Source of the DNA: Acinetobacter silvestris
GTDB taxonomy: Bacteria; Pseudomonadota; Gammaproteobacteria; Pseudomonadales; Moraxellaceae
Direction of reading: 5' to 3'
DNA length: 64,000 nt
Assembly (NCBI RefSeq): GCF_002135235.1
Contig: NZ_NEGB01000002.1
Coordinates: forward strand, 496,001 to 560,000
The notes beneath the pieces are model-generated. The model did not search any database and had not been told where the DNA came from. It saw nothing but the letters and a program-made list of their open reading frames with translations. Numbering within the stretch: position 1 is the stretch's first letter; every line of letters starts with the position of its first letter. Position numbers and translations under genes: made by a program. Positions 30,887 through 40,214 of this stretch are shown piece after piece.

Positions 30887-32173
30887 TTAATGTTGTTTGG
30901 GCTTACGTTGATTTTGGAAAATTTCATCTAAATTTTCCTGTAACCATTCAAAGTGTGAAGGATCGTCGTGTTGGGCAGCATTCCGTAATAACATAGACGT
31001 TGGATGTAAAAGTTTCTGCGTCAGTCGATGTGCAAAATTTTCTAATACTTTTTCAGGGTTTTCACCGGCTTTTAAATGCTCCAATGCGAATGCCAACTCG
31101 ACATGGCTTAGCTGTTCGCCTTGCTCACGGTAATGACTAATCGTCCCACCCGCTTCATGCACTTTTTGTTGTGTAATTAACTGTGTGACCAGCTGATTGA
31201 CCATCACTTCAGCTTCTACCGCAGCTTGTCTACGCTGTGCCAAATTTTCATCAATGACACTTTGCAGGTCATCCACACCGTAAAGGTAAACACCATCTAA
31301 GGTTTCTACTTTTGGATCAATGTCACGCGGTACAGCCAAATCAACCATCAGCATTTGTTTATAACGACGTTTTTTCAGCGCCGTTTTCACATCTATAAAT
31401 GAAATAACCTGATGTAAACTCCCAGTACAACTCGAAATAACATCTGCACGATGCAAATGTTGTGCAAGCTCAGTAAAAGGAATCACCTCAACCGCAACAC
31501 GCTCATTGATTTCTTGTGCGAGTAAGTCAGCCCGTTCTTGTCCACGGTTACAAATCAGAATTTTAGCCACGCCCATTTCAGCCAAATGCTTTGCTACAAG
31601 ACTGTTCATTTCTCCTGCAGCAACCACCATTACGGTTAGTTTTTCAGGCTGACTAAAGACTTGTAAGGCCAATTGTGCGACTGAATAGCCCATCGATACC
31701 GCATGACTACCCACTGCAGTTTCAGAACGAACCCTTTTCGCTGCATAAAATGCATATTCAAAAATTTGATTTAAATTTTGTGAAACAACTTCGGCATCTT
31801 TAGCTAAAGAAAGGGCTGTTTTGACTTGACCTAAAATCTGTGGCTCACCAAGCATTAAGGAGTCTAGCCCACTGGCAACGCGCATCAAATGTGAAACTGC
31901 ATGTGCATCCTCATAACGGTACACATGTTTTGACAATTGTTTTACATCAATACCATTGGTTTGGGCGAGCCAATCTAATACCATTTCAGCATTCTCTGCC
32001 ATGGCATAGACTTCAGTACGATTACATGTAGAAACTACCACCATATCATTTAAAAATTGATGCTGATGCTGTACTGCAAGTAAATCCTTTAAACGTTCAG
32101 GATTAAAAGCAACTTGCTCACGTAGCTCTACAGAGGCAGTTTGATGATTGACACCTAATGCAAAGAAAGACAT
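30887..32173 (-). CDS. hemA: Glutamyl-tRNA reductase
   Basis: First step of C5-type tetrapyrrole synthesis, reducing glutamyl-tRNA to glutamate-1-semialdehyde. 428 residues. The N-terminal [13 protein letters not shown] and the catalytic Cys50 in STCNRTE are present. The [14 protein letters not shown] segment ([15 protein letters not shown]), the NADPH domain and a C-terminal dimerisation helix follow. It diverges from the TPR-lolB-ispE unit, an order also seen in Pseudomonas. Confidence 0.97.
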   Translation of the reverse strand: MSFFALGVNHQTASVELREQVAFNPERLKDLLAVQHQHQFLNDMVVVSTCNRTEVYAMAENAEMVLDWLAQTNGIDVKQLSKHVYRYEDAHAVSHLMRVASGLDSLMLGEPQILGQVKTALSLAKDAEVVSQNLNQIFEYAFYAAKRVRSETAVGSHAVSMGYSVAQLALQVFSQPEKLTVMVVAAGEMNSLVAKHLAEMGVAKILICNRGQERADLLAQEINERVAVEVIPFTELAQHLHRADVISSCTGSLHQVISFIDVKTALKKRRYKQMLMVDLAVPRDIDPKVETLDGVYLYGVDDLQSVIDENLAQRRQAAVEAEVMVNQLVTQLITQQKVHEAGGTISHYREQGEQLSHVELAFALEHLKAGENPEKVLENFAHRLTQKLLHPTSMLLRNAAQHDDPSHFEWLQENLDEIFQNQRKPKQH

Positions 32174-32281
32174 ATCAGATCATCATTTCGCTAAATTTAT
32201 GCTATTGTGCAATAACGGTGTCATAAAAAGCATTACTTGGATCAAGAGAAATTGTGTCAAACAAACAGCCGAATAAACGGC

Positions 32282-33964
32282 ATGAATATAAAGCAATATT
32301 CTACCACATTCTTATTGATGGGTAGCATCGCGTCTAGTGCTCATATTAGAGCATCTGGAGAAATATATCATACAAAATATAATACTGAAGCTATAAAACA
32401 GAGTATGATCGCTGAGTTTGCCTTAGCCTATCATGATACAGCAACGGCTTTACATAATTATACGGTACTGGCAATCCGCAGCGATTCGACCACAGTCAAG
32501 CAACGTGCGCTCAATGTTGCGATTGAACAGAATGATTTAAAAGCCGCCCTAGATATTGCGACACATTGGGTCGTACAAGAACCAGAAGATATCCCTGCAA
32601 AATTCTATTTAGCACACATCGCATTAAAAACGCATGAATATGAATTGGCTGCTGAAACTCTGGATAGCATTCTTACCATCGATCCAAATGCCGATTTAGA
32701 AAAAATTCTAGAAGGGATTGCGCCAGAATCTGAAAAAGATCGACACAACTTACTTAAGACATTGCGTGCCAGTAAAGAAAAAGAAAATCCCTCTGTACTT
32801 ATTCTGATTGCAGGTTTAGAGGCACAGAATAATGAAATTGAATTGGCTTTAAAAACAGTCAATAAAGCACTCCGAAAGCGTCCAAAAACCACAGGTTTTA
32901 TCCTAATGAAAGCCAACCTATTAATGGCTTTAGGCGATGAACAAGCAACAATAGACTGGTTTGAAAACAGCAGCAAAAAGCACAAATATAATTTAGATAT
33001 TCACTTAGCTGAAGTTCGGTATCTGATCAAAATCAATCAGCCTGAAATTGCACTTGATAAGCTTAAAAAAATCATTAAAACATGGCCAGATGCAGAAGAA
33101 GCTTTATTCATTGCAGGCTTAACGGCTATTGATTTAAAAAAATACGATCAAGCTGAACAGTACTTGGTCGAACTGCGCTATTCAGCACAATATCAAAATG
33201 ATGCCTACTTTTACCTTGCCGTAAATGCAGAACGTAAACAACATTTTGAAACAGCTAAAGCCTATTATCGACTGGTAGATGGCAATTTATATACAGTCTC
33301 TAGACGTAATTTAATTTCAATTTATGATCAACAACAAAAACTCAATGATGCCTTACGTTTTTTAACGCAGGAACGTGTTAATTACCCACAACACGCGAGT
33401 TTTTTATATCAAGCACAGGCTGAAATTTTAAAAAAAATGAACAATAAAAAAGCAGCTTTGCGCTTACTCACTGAGGCGGTTAAAAACCTACCCGATGATC
33501 CTGAAATTTTATATTCAGGAGTGTTATTGCTCGACCCATTTCAAGACCGTGATCAACTAGATAAGGCTTTAAAAAAACTACTACAACTTGAACCGAATAG
33601 CCCAACCTATTTAAACGCCTATGCTTATACTTTAGCTTTGCAAAATAGACGCTTAGATGAAGCGCGGAATTATGTAGAACATGCCTTAGAATATGCACCA
33701 GAACAAGCTTCAATTTTAGATACGCTGGGCTATATTAGCTTTTTACAAAATGACTTTGAAACTTCATCTAAGGCTTTAGCGAAAGCCTATGAAATTAGTC
33801 ACAGTGTGAATATTGGGGTGCGTTATGCCAAATCTTTATACATGCAAGGTGCTCTACCCGAATTTAGTCATGTGTTACAACAATTACAACAAAATCACCC
33901 CAATGATCCGCAATTAGAGCCATTAAACTCGTTATTGTTACCGCAACACCTTAAAAAGAGTTAA
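32282..33964 (+). CDS. Exported tetratricopeptide-repeat protein
   Basis: About 560 residues from ATG 32282, which begins a signal-peptide-like stretch (MNIKQYSTTFLLMGSIASSAH). The longer frame begins at TTG 32237 and has a charged leader, so I reject it. At least ten TPR helical hairpins run from about residue 60 to the end, with typical A/Y/L spacing. There is no catalytic motif. It precedes lolB by 8 bases, and homologues occupy the same place in Pseudomonas (hemA-TPR-lolB-ispE). A periplasmic or outer-membrane scaffold is likely; the role is not proven. Confidence 0.88.
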   Translation: MNIKQYSTTFLLMGSIASSAHIRASGEIYHTKYNTEAIKQSMIAEFALAYHDTATALHNYTVLAIRSDSTTVKQRALNVAIEQNDLKAALDIATHWVVQEPEDIPAKFYLAHIALKTHEYELAAETLDSILTIDPNADLEKILEGIAPESEKDRHNLLKTLRASKEKENPSVLILIAGLEAQNNEIELALKTVNKALRKRPKTTGFILMKANLLMALGDEQATIDWFENSSKKHKYNLDIHLAEVRYLIKINQPEIALDKLKKIIKTWPDAEEALFIAGLTAIDLKKYDQAEQYLVELRYSAQYQNDAYFYLAVNAERKQHFETAKAYYRLVDGNLYTVSRRNLISIYDQQQKLNDALRFLTQERVNYPQHASFLYQAQAEILKKMNNKKAALRLLTEAVKNLPDDPEILYSGVLLLDPFQDRDQLDKALKKLLQLEPNSPTYLNAYAYTLALQNRRLDEARNYVEHALEYAPEQASILDTLGYISFLQNDFETSSKALAKAYEISHSVNIGVRYAKSLYMQGALPEFSHVLQQLQQNHPNDPQLEPLNSLLLPQHLKKS

Positions 33965-33972
33965 CTATTTTT

Positions 33973-34578
33973 ATGCAAGCATTGAGCAAAATTATTTTCG
34001 CGATCACTGCCACAGCAAGCTTAGGCTTTACAGGTTGTCAAAAAGTGGTAAAACCCGTACTAAGCACACCTACAATTGAAATGCCGACCAATCAAAATAT
34101 TGCACAAAAGCCAATCAATCAGTTTAATTTGGAAGGTAAAATTGGGGTTAAAACGCCTCAACAATCTGGTAGTGCTTTCTATACATGGGTACAAGATCAA
34201 GAAAACTTTGACATTCAATTCAACGGTATTTTAGGTTTGGGTAAAACCATCATTATAGGTAAACCGGGCGAAGTCAGCCTAAATAGTTCAAAAACTGGAT
34301 TAATAACAGCCGAAACCCCCGAAGAATTGTTGGAACGTGCTACCGGTTGGGTTGCACCCATTACCCATATTGTCGATTGGGTTCAAGCCCGACCTGCGAC
34401 AAGCAATTCTCAAATCCAAACTGATTCAGCTCAACGCATTTCTCAAATTGATGAAGATGGTTGGACTGTAAACTTAAGTTATAATGATAACGCCACCTTA
34501 CCAAACAAGTTAATTTTAAAGCAGCAACTTGAAGCTGGTAAAGAAAACCGTATTACAATGGTTATTCAAAATCGTTAA
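33973..34578 (+). CDS. lolB: Outer-membrane lipoprotein insertion protein LolB
   Basis: Receives lipoproteins from LolA and inserts them into the outer membrane. 201 residues with a lipobox FTGC at Cys22. The mature part has the LolB pattern: FNLEGKIGVKTPQQSGSAFYTW, then ILGLGKTIIIGKPGEV, and the GWVAPI segment. It lies between the TPR gene and ispE. lolA of the same pathway is at 57.2-57.9 kb. Confidence 0.93.
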   Translation: MQALSKIIFAITATASLGFTGCQKVVKPVLSTPTIEMPTNQNIAQKPINQFNLEGKIGVKTPQQSGSAFYTWVQDQENFDIQFNGILGLGKTIIIGKPGEVSLNSSKTGLITAETPEELLERATGWVAPITHIVDWVQARPATSNSQIQTDSAQRISQIDEDGWTVNLSYNDNATLPNKLILKQQLEAGKENRITMVIQNR

Positions 34579-34601
34579 CTTTTTAAAAAGTTTAAATTTC
34601 T

Positions 34602-35432
34602 ATGATTCGAGTCCCCTCTCCAGCAAAACTCAATTTGTTTTTGCATATTACTGGTCGTCGTGAAAATGGCTATCACGAACTACAAACTATTTTTCAGCTG
34701 ATTGATTTATTTGACTGGATAAGATTTGATCAAATAAAAAATACCGACATTTCAATTGATGGTTTAAACAGCGTCGATTTAGAAAATAATCTGATTTATA
34801 AAGCGATTCAAATTTTAAAACCCTTTGCAAAAGCACCCACTGGTTTAAAAATCAACATTCAGAAAAATATTCCGATGGGCGCAGGTTTGGGTGGAGGTTC
34901 ATCTAATGCTGCAACCACACTGATTGTAGTCAATCAACTCTGGCATTGTGGTTTATCTATTGAACAATTAGCTGAATTAGGTCTGAGCTTAGGTGCAGAT
35001 GTACCGATTTTTGTCCATGGGCGAAATGCATGGGCAGAAGGTATAGGTGAACAATTAACATTCATAGACTTAGATCAAAAACAATACATTGTGCTAAAAC
35101 CTGATTGTTTTATCAGCACTCAATTGCTTTTTTCACAAAAAACATTGACAAGAAACACGAAGCCTACTAAATTTTGCGCCTATCAGATAAAGCCATCTGA
35201 TTTTAGAAATGACTTCGAGCCATTGGCAAAAAATTTATATCCTAAAGTCGATGAAGCGATGCAATACTTAGATCAGTTCGGTATCGCAAAACTTACAGGT
35301 ACAGGTGCTTGTGTTTTTACTGAAGTAACCATTGATATGAATGTTGATGAAATTTTAGCGCATTCACCTTGTAAAGCTTACATTGTGAATAGTTTAAATG
35401 AGTCACCGTTAAATCATTTCAGGGTTATATGA
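34602..35432 (+). CDS. ispE: 4-diphosphocytidyl-2-C-methyl-D-erythritol kinase
   Basis: GHMP-family kinase of the non-mevalonate (MEP) isoprenoid pathway. 276 residues. The N-terminal SPAKLNLFLHITGRRENGYH holds substrate-binding residues; the ATP loop is PMGAGLGGGSSNAATTL (about 92-108). A late LTGTGACVF motif is present. The stop (35430-35432) is one base before the first tRNA-Gln, so mRNA and tRNAs are probably made as one transcript and cut by RNase P. Confidence 0.96.
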   Translation: MIRVPSPAKLNLFLHITGRRENGYHELQTIFQLIDLFDWIRFDQIKNTDISIDGLNSVDLENNLIYKAIQILKPFAKAPTGLKINIQKNIPMGAGLGGGSSNAATTLIVVNQLWHCGLSIEQLAELGLSLGADVPIFVHGRNAWAEGIGEQLTFIDLDQKQYIVLKPDCFISTQLLFSQKTLTRNTKPTKFCAYQIKPSDFRNDFEPLAKNLYPKVDEAMQYLDQFGIAKLTGTGACVFTEVTIDMNVDEILAHSPCKAYIVNSLNESPLNHFRVI

Positions 35433-35433
35433 T

Positions 35434-35508
35434 AGGGGCGTCGCCAAGTGGTAAGGCACCGGGTTTTGATCTCGGTATCCGTTGGTTCGAATCCAGCCGC
35501 CCCTGCCA
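35434..35508 (+). tRNA. tRNA-Gln (TTG), copy 1
   Basis: 75 bases with encoded CCA. Acceptor AGGGGCG pairs with CGCCCCT; anticodon TTG in the loop TTTTGAT. It starts one base after the ispE stop. It differs from the other three copies by one base (T instead of C after CTCGG). Confidence 0.97.
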
Positions 35509-35537
35509 TTATTTTTCATCTGTAGATTGTGTATTTT

Positions 35538-35612
35538 AGGGGCGTCGCCAAGTGGTAAGGCACCGGGTTTTGATCTCGGCATCCGTTGGTTCGAATCCAG
35601 CCGCCCCTGCCA
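35538..35612 (+). tRNA. tRNA-Gln (TTG), copy 2
   Basis: 75 bases with encoded CCA, sequence identical to copies 3 and 4. 29 bases after copy 1. Confidence 0.97.
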
Positions 35613-35631
35613 TTAAATACACCATCAAATT

Positions 35632-35706
35632 AGGGGCGTCGCCAAGTGGTAAGGCACCGGGTTTTGATCTCGGCATCCGTTGGTTCGAATCCAGCCGCCC
35701 CTGCCA
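35632..35706 (+). tRNA. tRNA-Gln (TTG), copy 3
   Basis: 75 bases with encoded CCA, 19 bases after copy 2 and identical to it. Confidence 0.97.
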
Positions 35707-35796
35707 TTACTTTTCAAGAAGATAGAACAAACCTATCAGTTAATTGTTAATTTACCTTGACAAATTTCGATAAAGATATTAAAGTTCTGCCGCATT

Positions 35797-35871
35797 AGGG
35801 GCGTCGCCAAGTGGTAAGGCACCGGGTTTTGATCTCGGCATCCGTTGGTTCGAATCCAGCCGCCCCTGCCA
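35797..35871 (+). tRNA. tRNA-Gln (TTG), copy 4
   Basis: 75 bases with encoded CCA, identical to copies 2 and 3. It is separated from copy 3 by 90 bases and ends 36 bases before prs. Confidence 0.97.
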
Positions 35872-35907
35872 TCTAATTTTATACATTTCAACCGCCAAGG
35901 GTGCTTC

Positions 35908-36861
35908 ATGCCCAATCTTGTCGTTTTTAGTGGAACAGCGCATCCACAATTCGCCCAAAAAGTCGTTAGCCATTTGCATATTCCGTTAGGAGCAGCAGCT
36001 GTCGGTAAATTTTCTGATGGTGAAATCACTGTCGAAATTACTGAAAATGTGCGTGGTAAAGACGTCTTTATAGTACAACCCACTTGTGCCCCAACGAATG
36101 ATAACCTTATGGAAATCCTCGTTATGGCTGATGCTTTGCGTCGTGCAAGTGCTGGTCGTATTACTGCAGTTATTCCTTACTTTGGTTACGCGCGCCAAGA
36201 CCGTCGACCACGTTCAACTCGTGTTCCAATTACCGCTAAAGTTGTTGCAGATATGCTTACAACCGTGGGAATTGACCGTGTTGTCATGATTGACTTGCAC
36301 GCCGACCAAATCCAAGGCTTCTTCGATATTCCTGTAGATAACATCTACGGAACTCCTGTTTTACTTGCTGACCTTCGTCAACAACAACATCATAACTTAA
36401 TGGTGGTTTCACCTGACGTTGGTGGTGTAGTTCGCGCACGTGCCGTTGCCAAGCAAATGGGTGATATTGATCTAGCAATTATCGACAAACGCCGTCAGAA
36501 AGCAAATGAATCACAAGTGATGCATTTGATTGGCGATGTTAAAGACCGTGACTGTGTCATTGTCGACGATATGGTGGATACTGCAGGTACATTATGTAAA
36601 GCTGCCGATGCACTGAAAACTTTTGGTGCTCGTCGTGTTATCGCTTACGCAACTCACCCAGTTTTATCGGGTAAAGCGTTAGAGAACTTACGTAATTCTG
36701 TGATCGATGAACTTGTCGTTACTGACACAATTCCATTGTCACAAGAAGCATTAGAACTTGGTAAGATTCGCCAAGTTTCTGTAGCAAGTATGGTTGCAGA
36801 AACAATTCGTCGTATTAACAACGAAGAATCTATTAGCGCGATGTTCGATTCTTATCTATAA
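35908..36861 (+). CDS. prs: Ribose-phosphate pyrophosphokinase (PRPP synthetase)
   Basis: Makes PRPP for nucleotide, His, Trp and NAD synthesis. 317 residues from ATG 35908. The frame is open further upstream through the last tRNA-Gln, but that part is not protein. Family motifs: [22 protein letters not shown], the Asp/His region [27 protein letters not shown] and the PRPP loop [12 protein letters not shown]. Probably co-transcribed with the tRNA-Gln cluster. Confidence 0.98.
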   Translation: MPNLVVFSGTAHPQFAQKVVSHLHIPLGAAAVGKFSDGEITVEITENVRGKDVFIVQPTCAPTNDNLMEILVMADALRRASAGRITAVIPYFGYARQDRRPRSTRVPITAKVVADMLTTVGIDRVVMIDLHADQIQGFFDIPVDNIYGTPVLLADLRQQQHHNLMVVSPDVGGVVRARAVAKQMGDIDLAIIDKRRQKANESQVMHLIGDVKDRDCVIVDDMVDTAGTLCKAADALKTFGARRVIAYATHPVLSGKALENLRNSVIDELVVTDTIPLSQEALELGKIRQVSVASMVAETIRRINNEESISAMFDSYL

Positions 36862-36875
36862 AGCGCAAAATTTTC

Positions 36876-36901
36876 AAAGCCCTGTTATTTAACAGGGCTT
36901 T
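36876..36901 (+). terminator. Hairpin between prs and rplY
   Basis: 11-bp stem (36876-36886 with 36891-36901) and 4-base loop, but the T-run after it is weak (TTTATAT). It may terminate only part of the prs transcript and let the rest read into rplY. Confidence 0.6.
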
Positions 36902-36960
36902 ATATCACTGAACTGGTCGAAGGTTCAGTTTATTTTAAATCTTAATGAGGAAATGTCATC

Positions 36961-37257
36961 ATGGCAAACTTCGTATTAAATGCAGTAGCTCGTGACGAAT
37001 CAGTACAAGGGAAAGGTTCGAGCCGCCGCCTTCGTCTTCAAGCTAAAGTTCCAGCAATCATCTATGGTGGCGAAGCTGCTCCAGTAACTGTAACTTTAGA
37101 ACTTCGTGAACTTGTTAAAGCTTTAGAAAACAACGATTTCTTTGCAGAAGTTGTTGAAATCAAAATCGGTGATAAAGTTGAAAGCGTTAAAATCCAAGCT
37201 TTACAACGTCACCCAGCAAAAAACACACCTATGCACGCTGACTTTAAACGCGCATAA
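36961..37257 (+). CDS. rplY: 50S ribosomal protein L25, short form
   Basis: Binds 5S rRNA. 98 residues, the short single-domain form as in E. coli, lacking the CTC-type C-terminal domain. The RNA-binding pattern GKGSSRRLRLQAKVPAIIYGG is at the N-terminus and RHPAKNTPMHADF at the end. Ribosome site GAGGAAA upstream. Pth follows 18 bases later. Confidence 0.97.
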   Translation: MANFVLNAVARDESVQGKGSSRRLRLQAKVPAIIYGGEAAPVTVTLELRELVKALENNDFFAEVVEIKIGDKVESVKIQALQRHPAKNTPMHADFKRA

Positions 37258-37275
37258 GTGTTAATGGTGTAATTA

Positions 37276-37854
37276 GTGTCAAAACTTTCACTGATTGTTG
37301 GTTTGGGTAATCCGGGAACGGAATATGCCCAAACCCGCCATAATGCAGGCTTCTGGTTCGTAGAACGCCTTGCACAACAATATGGCATTCAACTCAAAAC
37401 TGATCCCAAATATAAGGGTATCAGTGGTCGCGGTAATATCGAAGGTCAAGACGTTCGTCTGCTATTACCCACAACCTTTATGAACCTTTCTGGTCAAAGT
37501 GTTGTCCCCTTCGCAAAATTCTATCAAATTGCTCCTGAAGCAATGCTGATTGCTCACGATGAACTGGATATGAACCCGGGTGTCATTCGCCTTAAATCAG
37601 GTGGTGGACATGGTGGACATAACGGTTTAAAAGATATTGTTCCACATCTTGGTGCAAACTTTCATCGTTTACGCATTGGCATTGGACATCCTGGCGCGAA
37701 AGAACGCGTATCTGGTCATGTCTTGAGCAAGGCGCCTACAAGTGAACAAACACTTATGGACGATGCAATTCATCATGCTTTAGGCCGTATCAAATTATTG
37801 GTCAATGGTGAAATCCAACAGGCAATGAATCAAATAAATGCCTATAAACCTTGA
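37276..37854 (+). CDS. pth: Peptidyl-tRNA hydrolase
   Basis: Recycles peptidyl-tRNA dropped from ribosomes. 192 residues with a GTG start at 37276. The signature GLGNPGTEYAQTRHNAGF holds the catalytic His20. The Asn/Asp pair (FMNLSGQS and HDELDM) and GGGHGGHNGLK follow. Forms prs-rplY-pth, an order conserved in Gammaproteobacteria. Confidence 0.97.
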   Translation: MSKLSLIVGLGNPGTEYAQTRHNAGFWFVERLAQQYGIQLKTDPKYKGISGRGNIEGQDVRLLLPTTFMNLSGQSVVPFAKFYQIAPEAMLIAHDELDMNPGVIRLKSGGGHGGHNGLKDIVPHLGANFHRLRIGIGHPGAKERVSGHVLSKAPTSEQTLMDDAIHHALGRIKLLVNGEIQQAMNQINAYKP

Positions 37855-37999
37855 ACCATAAAATTAATCTTTGTTAAACAATTTTTCTTGCCTTGATGCT
37901 ATTTTGAGGGCAAAATGCGCTTTCTAACGCATCCCCCAATAAAGAAGTTATTGTTTAACTAACAGATAACTGTCTTAGGACAACTAGGAGACGCAAGCC

Positions 38000-38380
38000 A
38001 TGCTATCTCGTTTATTAAAAGCAAAAATTCACCGTGCAGTAGTCACCCAAGCAGAACTTCATTATGAAGGTTCTTGTGCTATTGATGGCGTGTTATTAGA
38101 TTTAGCTGGTATCCGTGAATACGAAGAAATCCATGTTTGGAACGTTACGAATGGTAAACGTTTCACAACTTATGCGATTCGTGGTGAAGAGCATTCAGGG
38201 ATTATCTCTGTGAATGGTGGTGCTGCACATCAAGCAGATGTCGGTGATTTGGTTATTATTGCAACCTTTGGTGATTTCACTATTGCTGAAGCCAATGCAC
38301 ATAAACCACGTTTAGTTTACGCAAATCCAAACAATACGGTAAATCACACCGCGAACTGTATTCCCGTTCAAGTAGCCTAA
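38000..38380 (+). CDS. panD: Aspartate 1-decarboxylase proenzyme
   Basis: Makes beta-alanine for pantothenate. 126 residues. The self-cleavage site is Gly24-Ser25 in [10 protein letters not shown], which generates the pyruvoyl cofactor on Ser25. The Lys9 and Tyr58 regions ([18 protein letters not shown]) are normal. Ribosome site AGGAGA. Single gene with its own terminator. Confidence 0.97.
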   Translation: MLSRLLKAKIHRAVVTQAELHYEGSCAIDGVLLDLAGIREYEEIHVWNVTNGKRFTTYAIRGEEHSGIISVNGGAAHQADVGDLVIIATFGDFTIAEANAHKPRLVYANPNNTVNHTANCIPVQVA

Positions 38381-38395
38381 TACAATCAAGATCCA

Positions 38396-38422
38396 AAAAA
38401 ACCCGCTGCTAGCGGGTTTTTT
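38396..38422 (+). terminator. Intrinsic terminator after panD
   Basis: 12-bp stem (38396-38407 with 38411-38422), 3-base loop and a terminal T6, 15 bases after the panD stop. Confidence 0.92.
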
Positions 38423-38428
38423 ACTATA

Positions 38429-38590
38429 TAAACCATCTAATTTTATCGTTTTCATACTCAATACTTTTTCTAAAAATATAAAACAGACCTATAAACCAAC
38501 CCAATAAAACCATACTGAGTATTATTAGTGCGATTAACAGAACTGATGGTTCTAAAAATGAGGCTGATTTATTGAGAAAGTTAAGTCTAT
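38429..38590 (-). pseudogene. Possible small membrane-protein frame or remnant
   Basis: On the minus strand a frame is open for about 53 codons and encodes a clear hydrophobic segment (SVLLIALIILSMVLLGWFIG) followed by a basic and acidic tail (FRKSIEYENDKIRWFI). The only ATG lies inside the hydrophobic stretch (about 38517), giving 29 residues. Upstream the frame meets a TAG with no normal start codon in between. It may be a decayed gene or a short peptide using an unusual start. Weak evidence. Confidence 0.25.
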
Positions 38591-38605
38591 AATAATACTA
38601 CATCG

Positions 38606-38779
38606 CTTCAGGGCGGGGTGTAATTCCCCACCGGTGGTAAGTTAAACAGACTTTTCAAGTATGATTTAATTAGCCCACGAGCCTATCATATAAATCTGAA
38701 ATTTATTTCAATGAGTATTGATTCGCAGATTTGGTGAGATACCAAAGCCGACGGTATAGTCCGGATGAAAGAAGACGAC
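38606..38779 (+). promoter_or_regulatory. FMN riboswitch (RFN element) of ribB
   Basis: Conserved RFN blocks appear in order: CAGGGCGGGGTG..ATTCCCCACCGGTGGTAA, AGCCCACGAGCC, a variable arm (about 38702-38730), GGTGAGATACCAAAGCCGACGG and TAGTCCGGATGAAAGAAGA. It senses FMN and lowers ribB expression when FMN is plentiful. About 110 bases separate it from the ribB start, with room for the switching hairpin, though I cannot pick a clear terminator there. Confidence 0.96.
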
Positions 38780-38891
38780 GTCACACCCAACATATCCAAT
38801 GTAAATAAAACATTTGGATTTGTTTTGTAACGCCACTATTTCTCATGTCCTGAAATGTTCAATCGTACTTTTTTATTACGCGAGCGTTTCA

Positions 38892-39551
38892 ATGTCTAGT
38901 TTAATTCAACCCGAAATTTTCTTTTCAGCCCTTCCCCCTGCTGAACAACGCATTCAACAAGCCTTAGAAGACATCCGCCAAGGCAAACCCGTTTTGGTAA
39001 TGGATGATTTTGATCGTGAAAATGAAGCCGATTTAATTGTTGCGGCAGAGACACTAACTGTCGAAACTATGGCACGAATGATTCGTGATGGTTCAGGCAT
39101 TGTTTGTTTATGTCTAACAGAAGAATTAGCCGATCATTTAGAACTTCCTCCAATGATTACCAATAACTCTAGTCAGTTTAAAACAGCATTTACTGTAACC
39201 ATTGAAGCTGCTGCGGGTGTCACCACAGGCGTTTCCGCTCAAGACCGTGTAACCACTATTCAAGCAGCTATCAAAGATGGTGCAGTTCCAACTGATTTAA
39301 GTCGTCCAGGACATGTATTTCCTCTACGCGCTCGCACCGGTGGTGTATTAGCACGTCGCGGACATACCGAAGGAACCATTGATTTAGCGCGTTTAGCAGG
39401 TTTAAAACCGAGTGGTGTACTATGTGAATTGACTAATGTCGATGGTACGATGGCATCTGGTATTCAAGTTTTAGCTTATGCACAAACCCATCATTTAACA
39501 GTTATTACGATTGAAGAAATTGTACAATATCGCTTAATGCATAATCTTTAA
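38892..39551 (+). CDS. ribB: 3,4-dihydroxy-2-butanone-4-phosphate synthase
   Basis: Makes the four-carbon unit of riboflavin from ribulose 5-phosphate. 219 residues from ATG 38892; an extension back to a TTG at 38814 would lie in the leader. Family motifs: [13 protein letters not shown] with the acidic metal-binding residues, [29 protein letters not shown] and RRGHTEG. It is a single-domain RibB without a GTP cyclohydrolase II fusion. Controlled by the FMN riboswitch. Confidence 0.97.
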   Translation: MSSLIQPEIFFSALPPAEQRIQQALEDIRQGKPVLVMDDFDRENEADLIVAAETLTVETMARMIRDGSGIVCLCLTEELADHLELPPMITNNSSQFKTAFTVTIEAAAGVTTGVSAQDRVTTIQAAIKDGAVPTDLSRPGHVFPLRARTGGVLARRGHTEGTIDLARLAGLKPSGVLCELTNVDGTMASGIQVLAYAQTHHLTVITIEEIVQYRLMHNL

Positions 39552-39559
39552 TTCAAAAA

Positions 39560-39600
39560 GTGAAAGCCCCAACCTACCATTGCAAGTCGGGGCTTTTCAC
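39560..39600 (+). terminator. Terminator after ribB
   Basis: Stem of about 11 bp with one bulged T (39560-39570 with 39589-39600) and an 18-base loop. It lies between ribB and the end of the convergent DUF1289 gene. No long T-run follows, so efficiency is uncertain. Confidence 0.6.
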
Positions 39601-39608
39601 TGATGAGT

Positions 39609-40112
39609 TCACTCATCTTCATCTAATATACGCAATAAATGATGGCGCATCCCATCGGCACGTAAAAAAGCAAAATCATAACTCGCAGTTGCCAAAGCCA
39701 ATACTCTTCGCTCGAACTCCTGCCAAATGGGTTTAATTTGTTGAGCGCTAAGACCTAATCCACTCTCTTCCGCTAAGTGCTTATTTTTTTCACATAATTT
39801 TAAAGCATGATACAACTTGCGACCGCAACTTGCGCTCTCCAATATCCGCACCCTCTTTCCATGAATAAAGCCCTCTACATGCTTTATATTGGCCAAAGGT
39901 AACATCGGAACTAAAATTTGATCCAATTGTGCATCCAAACGCTTCCATACCACTAAGCGCTGCTCAGCATTGTATGTATTCCAATGAATGACTTCATGGT
40001 TAAAACGTCGGCAGCCACGACATACCGCATCACCAAAGACCGTAGAACAACGTCCTGCACATGGAGTCAAAGATGGTATTCGGCGATCATTACTCAAAAC
40101 AAAAACCCTCAC
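39609..40112 (-). CDS. DUF1289-domain protein
   Basis: 167 residues. The N-terminal third has the DUF1289 cysteine pattern PCAGRCSTVFGDAVCRGCRR, four Cys that could bind a metal or cluster, then EVIHWNTYNAEQRLVVWKRL. The rest is helical and without known motif. Function unknown. The start at 40112 is the only Met before the Cys motif. Convergent with ribB and divergent from trhO. Confidence 0.85.
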   Translation of the reverse strand: MRVFVLSNDRRIPSLTPCAGRCSTVFGDAVCRGCRRFNHEVIHWNTYNAEQRLVVWKRLDAQLDQILVPMLPLANIKHVEGFIHGKRVRILESASCGRKLYHALKLCEKNKHLAEESGLGLSAQQIKPIWQEFERRVLALATASYDFAFLRADGMRHHLLRILDEDE

Positions 40113-40214
40113 ACAAAACCATATTTATTTTATGGTTTTCTCGCTTATTTACAAAATTCGCGTTAAAATACGCGCCTTGAATTTTGTCCTATCATAATAC
40201 ATTTGGAGTATTCC

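Noticed and set aside
35434..35871. Four near-identical 75-base repeats as a possible CRISPR or repeat array
   Set aside because: Each unit folds as a complete tRNA-Gln with CCA and spacing is irregular.
35736..36083. Minus-strand frame across tRNA-Gln copy 4 and the prs start
   Set aside because: Overlaps a tRNA and the conserved prs N-terminus. Such peptides are well-known tRNA-derived artefacts.
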